Part shown: piece after piece, positions 5,265 to 5,464 of the stretch
Layout: each line of letters begins with the position of its first letter
How positions within the stretch are numbered: the first letter of the stretch is position 1
Assembly (NCBI GenBank): GCA_947175045.1
Contig: CAMWLH010000165.1
Location: 1 to 5,464, forward strand
Reading direction: 5' to 3'
DNA length: 5,464 nucleotides
Source: an uncultured Clostridia bacterium
GTDB taxonomy: Bacteria; Bacillota; Clostridia; Oscillospirales; Ruminococcaceae
Position numbers and translations under genes: made by a program
Notes under the pieces: generated by a model
The model's input: the letters and a program-made list of their open reading frames with translations, nothing else
Database searches by the model: none
What the model was told of the DNA's origin: nothing

Positions 5265-5464
5265 TTTTTATAACGTAATGTATATGATTATTCATGTTTT
5301 TGATATTGTGATCATGTATAAGCTGTTTGGAGTTTTTTTGGGGTCTAAACCGAAATCAAAAGCATTTGCGGCATTGTCATATTTATTGTATTATCTTGCA
5401 ACCGGATTGATATATATTTTTGTCGATATAGCGTGTATCTCATTATGGGTAATTATTATAACAC
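5257..5464 (+). CDS. Membrane protein N-terminus, probable AgrC-like sensor kinase (partial)
   Basis: An open frame from ATG 5257 runs off the right edge after 69 codons. GGAGG at 5241-5245 is 11 bases upstream, inside the end of the response regulator gene. The protein is almost all hydrophobic: a first membrane segment at about residues 5-29, a basic loop GSKPKSK (29-35), a second at about 37-55, and the start of a third at about 58-69. This multi-helix N-terminus, with the coupling to a LytTR regulator, fits AgrC-type (GHKL ATPase) histidine kinases that sense peptides. No kinase motif is visible yet, so the function is inferred from position. An alternative is another membrane protein of a peptide-signalling operon. 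The ATG at 5261 is excluded because it meets a stop after five codons. Confidence 0.75.
   Translation, partial: MNDFYNVMYMIIHVFDIVIMYKLFGVFLGSKPKSKAFAALSYLLYYLATGLIYIFVDIACISLWVIIIT

Noticed and set aside
1..5464. CRISPR arrays, tRNA or rRNA genes.
   Set aside because: No regularly spaced repeats and no tRNA-like cloverleaf or rRNA motifs were seen on either strand.

Overview
The window looks like a decayed fragment of a Tn1549-like integrative conjugative element (ICE) in a Firmicute, most likely a gut clostridium. The evidence is the family character of the proteins (ArdA-like protein, VirD4/TraG coupling protein, Tn916/Tn1549-style tyrosine integrase, bacterial group II intron), GGAGG-type ribosome binding sites, and mixed base composition: the ICE genes are visibly more GC-rich than the intron piece and the right-hand regulatory genes. 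All supported genes are on the + strand.

Layout: (1) 1-128 is the 3' end of an unrecognised gene. (2) 142-762 is a very acidic ArdA-like antirestriction protein. (3) About 763-1567 is the 3' part of a group II intron: the maturase-X and HNH end of its encoded protein, then well-formed domain V and domain VI RNA structures. The intron 5' end and the reverse transcriptase domain are absent. (4) 1568-2950 is the C-terminal three quarters of a VirD4/TraG coupling protein. Its frame starts exactly at the predicted intron 3' splice site, so the intron had inserted in traG and a later deletion (or rearrangement or misassembly) joined the end of the ardA-like gene to the middle of the intron ORF. (5) A strong intrinsic terminator lies at 2987-3020. 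(6) 3219-4329 is a tyrosine integrase with all catalytic residues but split by a 4-bp tandem duplication (TATT x2 at 3513-3520). (7) From 4480 a consensus promoter drives a LytTR (AgrA-type) response regulator, which overlaps the start of a membrane protein, probably its partner sensor kinase, running off the right edge.

Functionally, the element seems disabled at two points: DNA transfer (the coupling protein lacks its N-terminal membrane and Walker A part) and excision/integration (frameshifted integrase). The ardA-like gene and the two-component pair look intact. The least explained signal is a perfect 20-bp inverted repeat (3022-3041 / 4407-4426) that brackets the integrase gene, with a second imperfect inverted pair next to it that ends in TATAAT on both sides. 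I do not see a clearly new multi-gene system; the best leads are the fragmented intron and the inverted-repeat-bracketed integrase.
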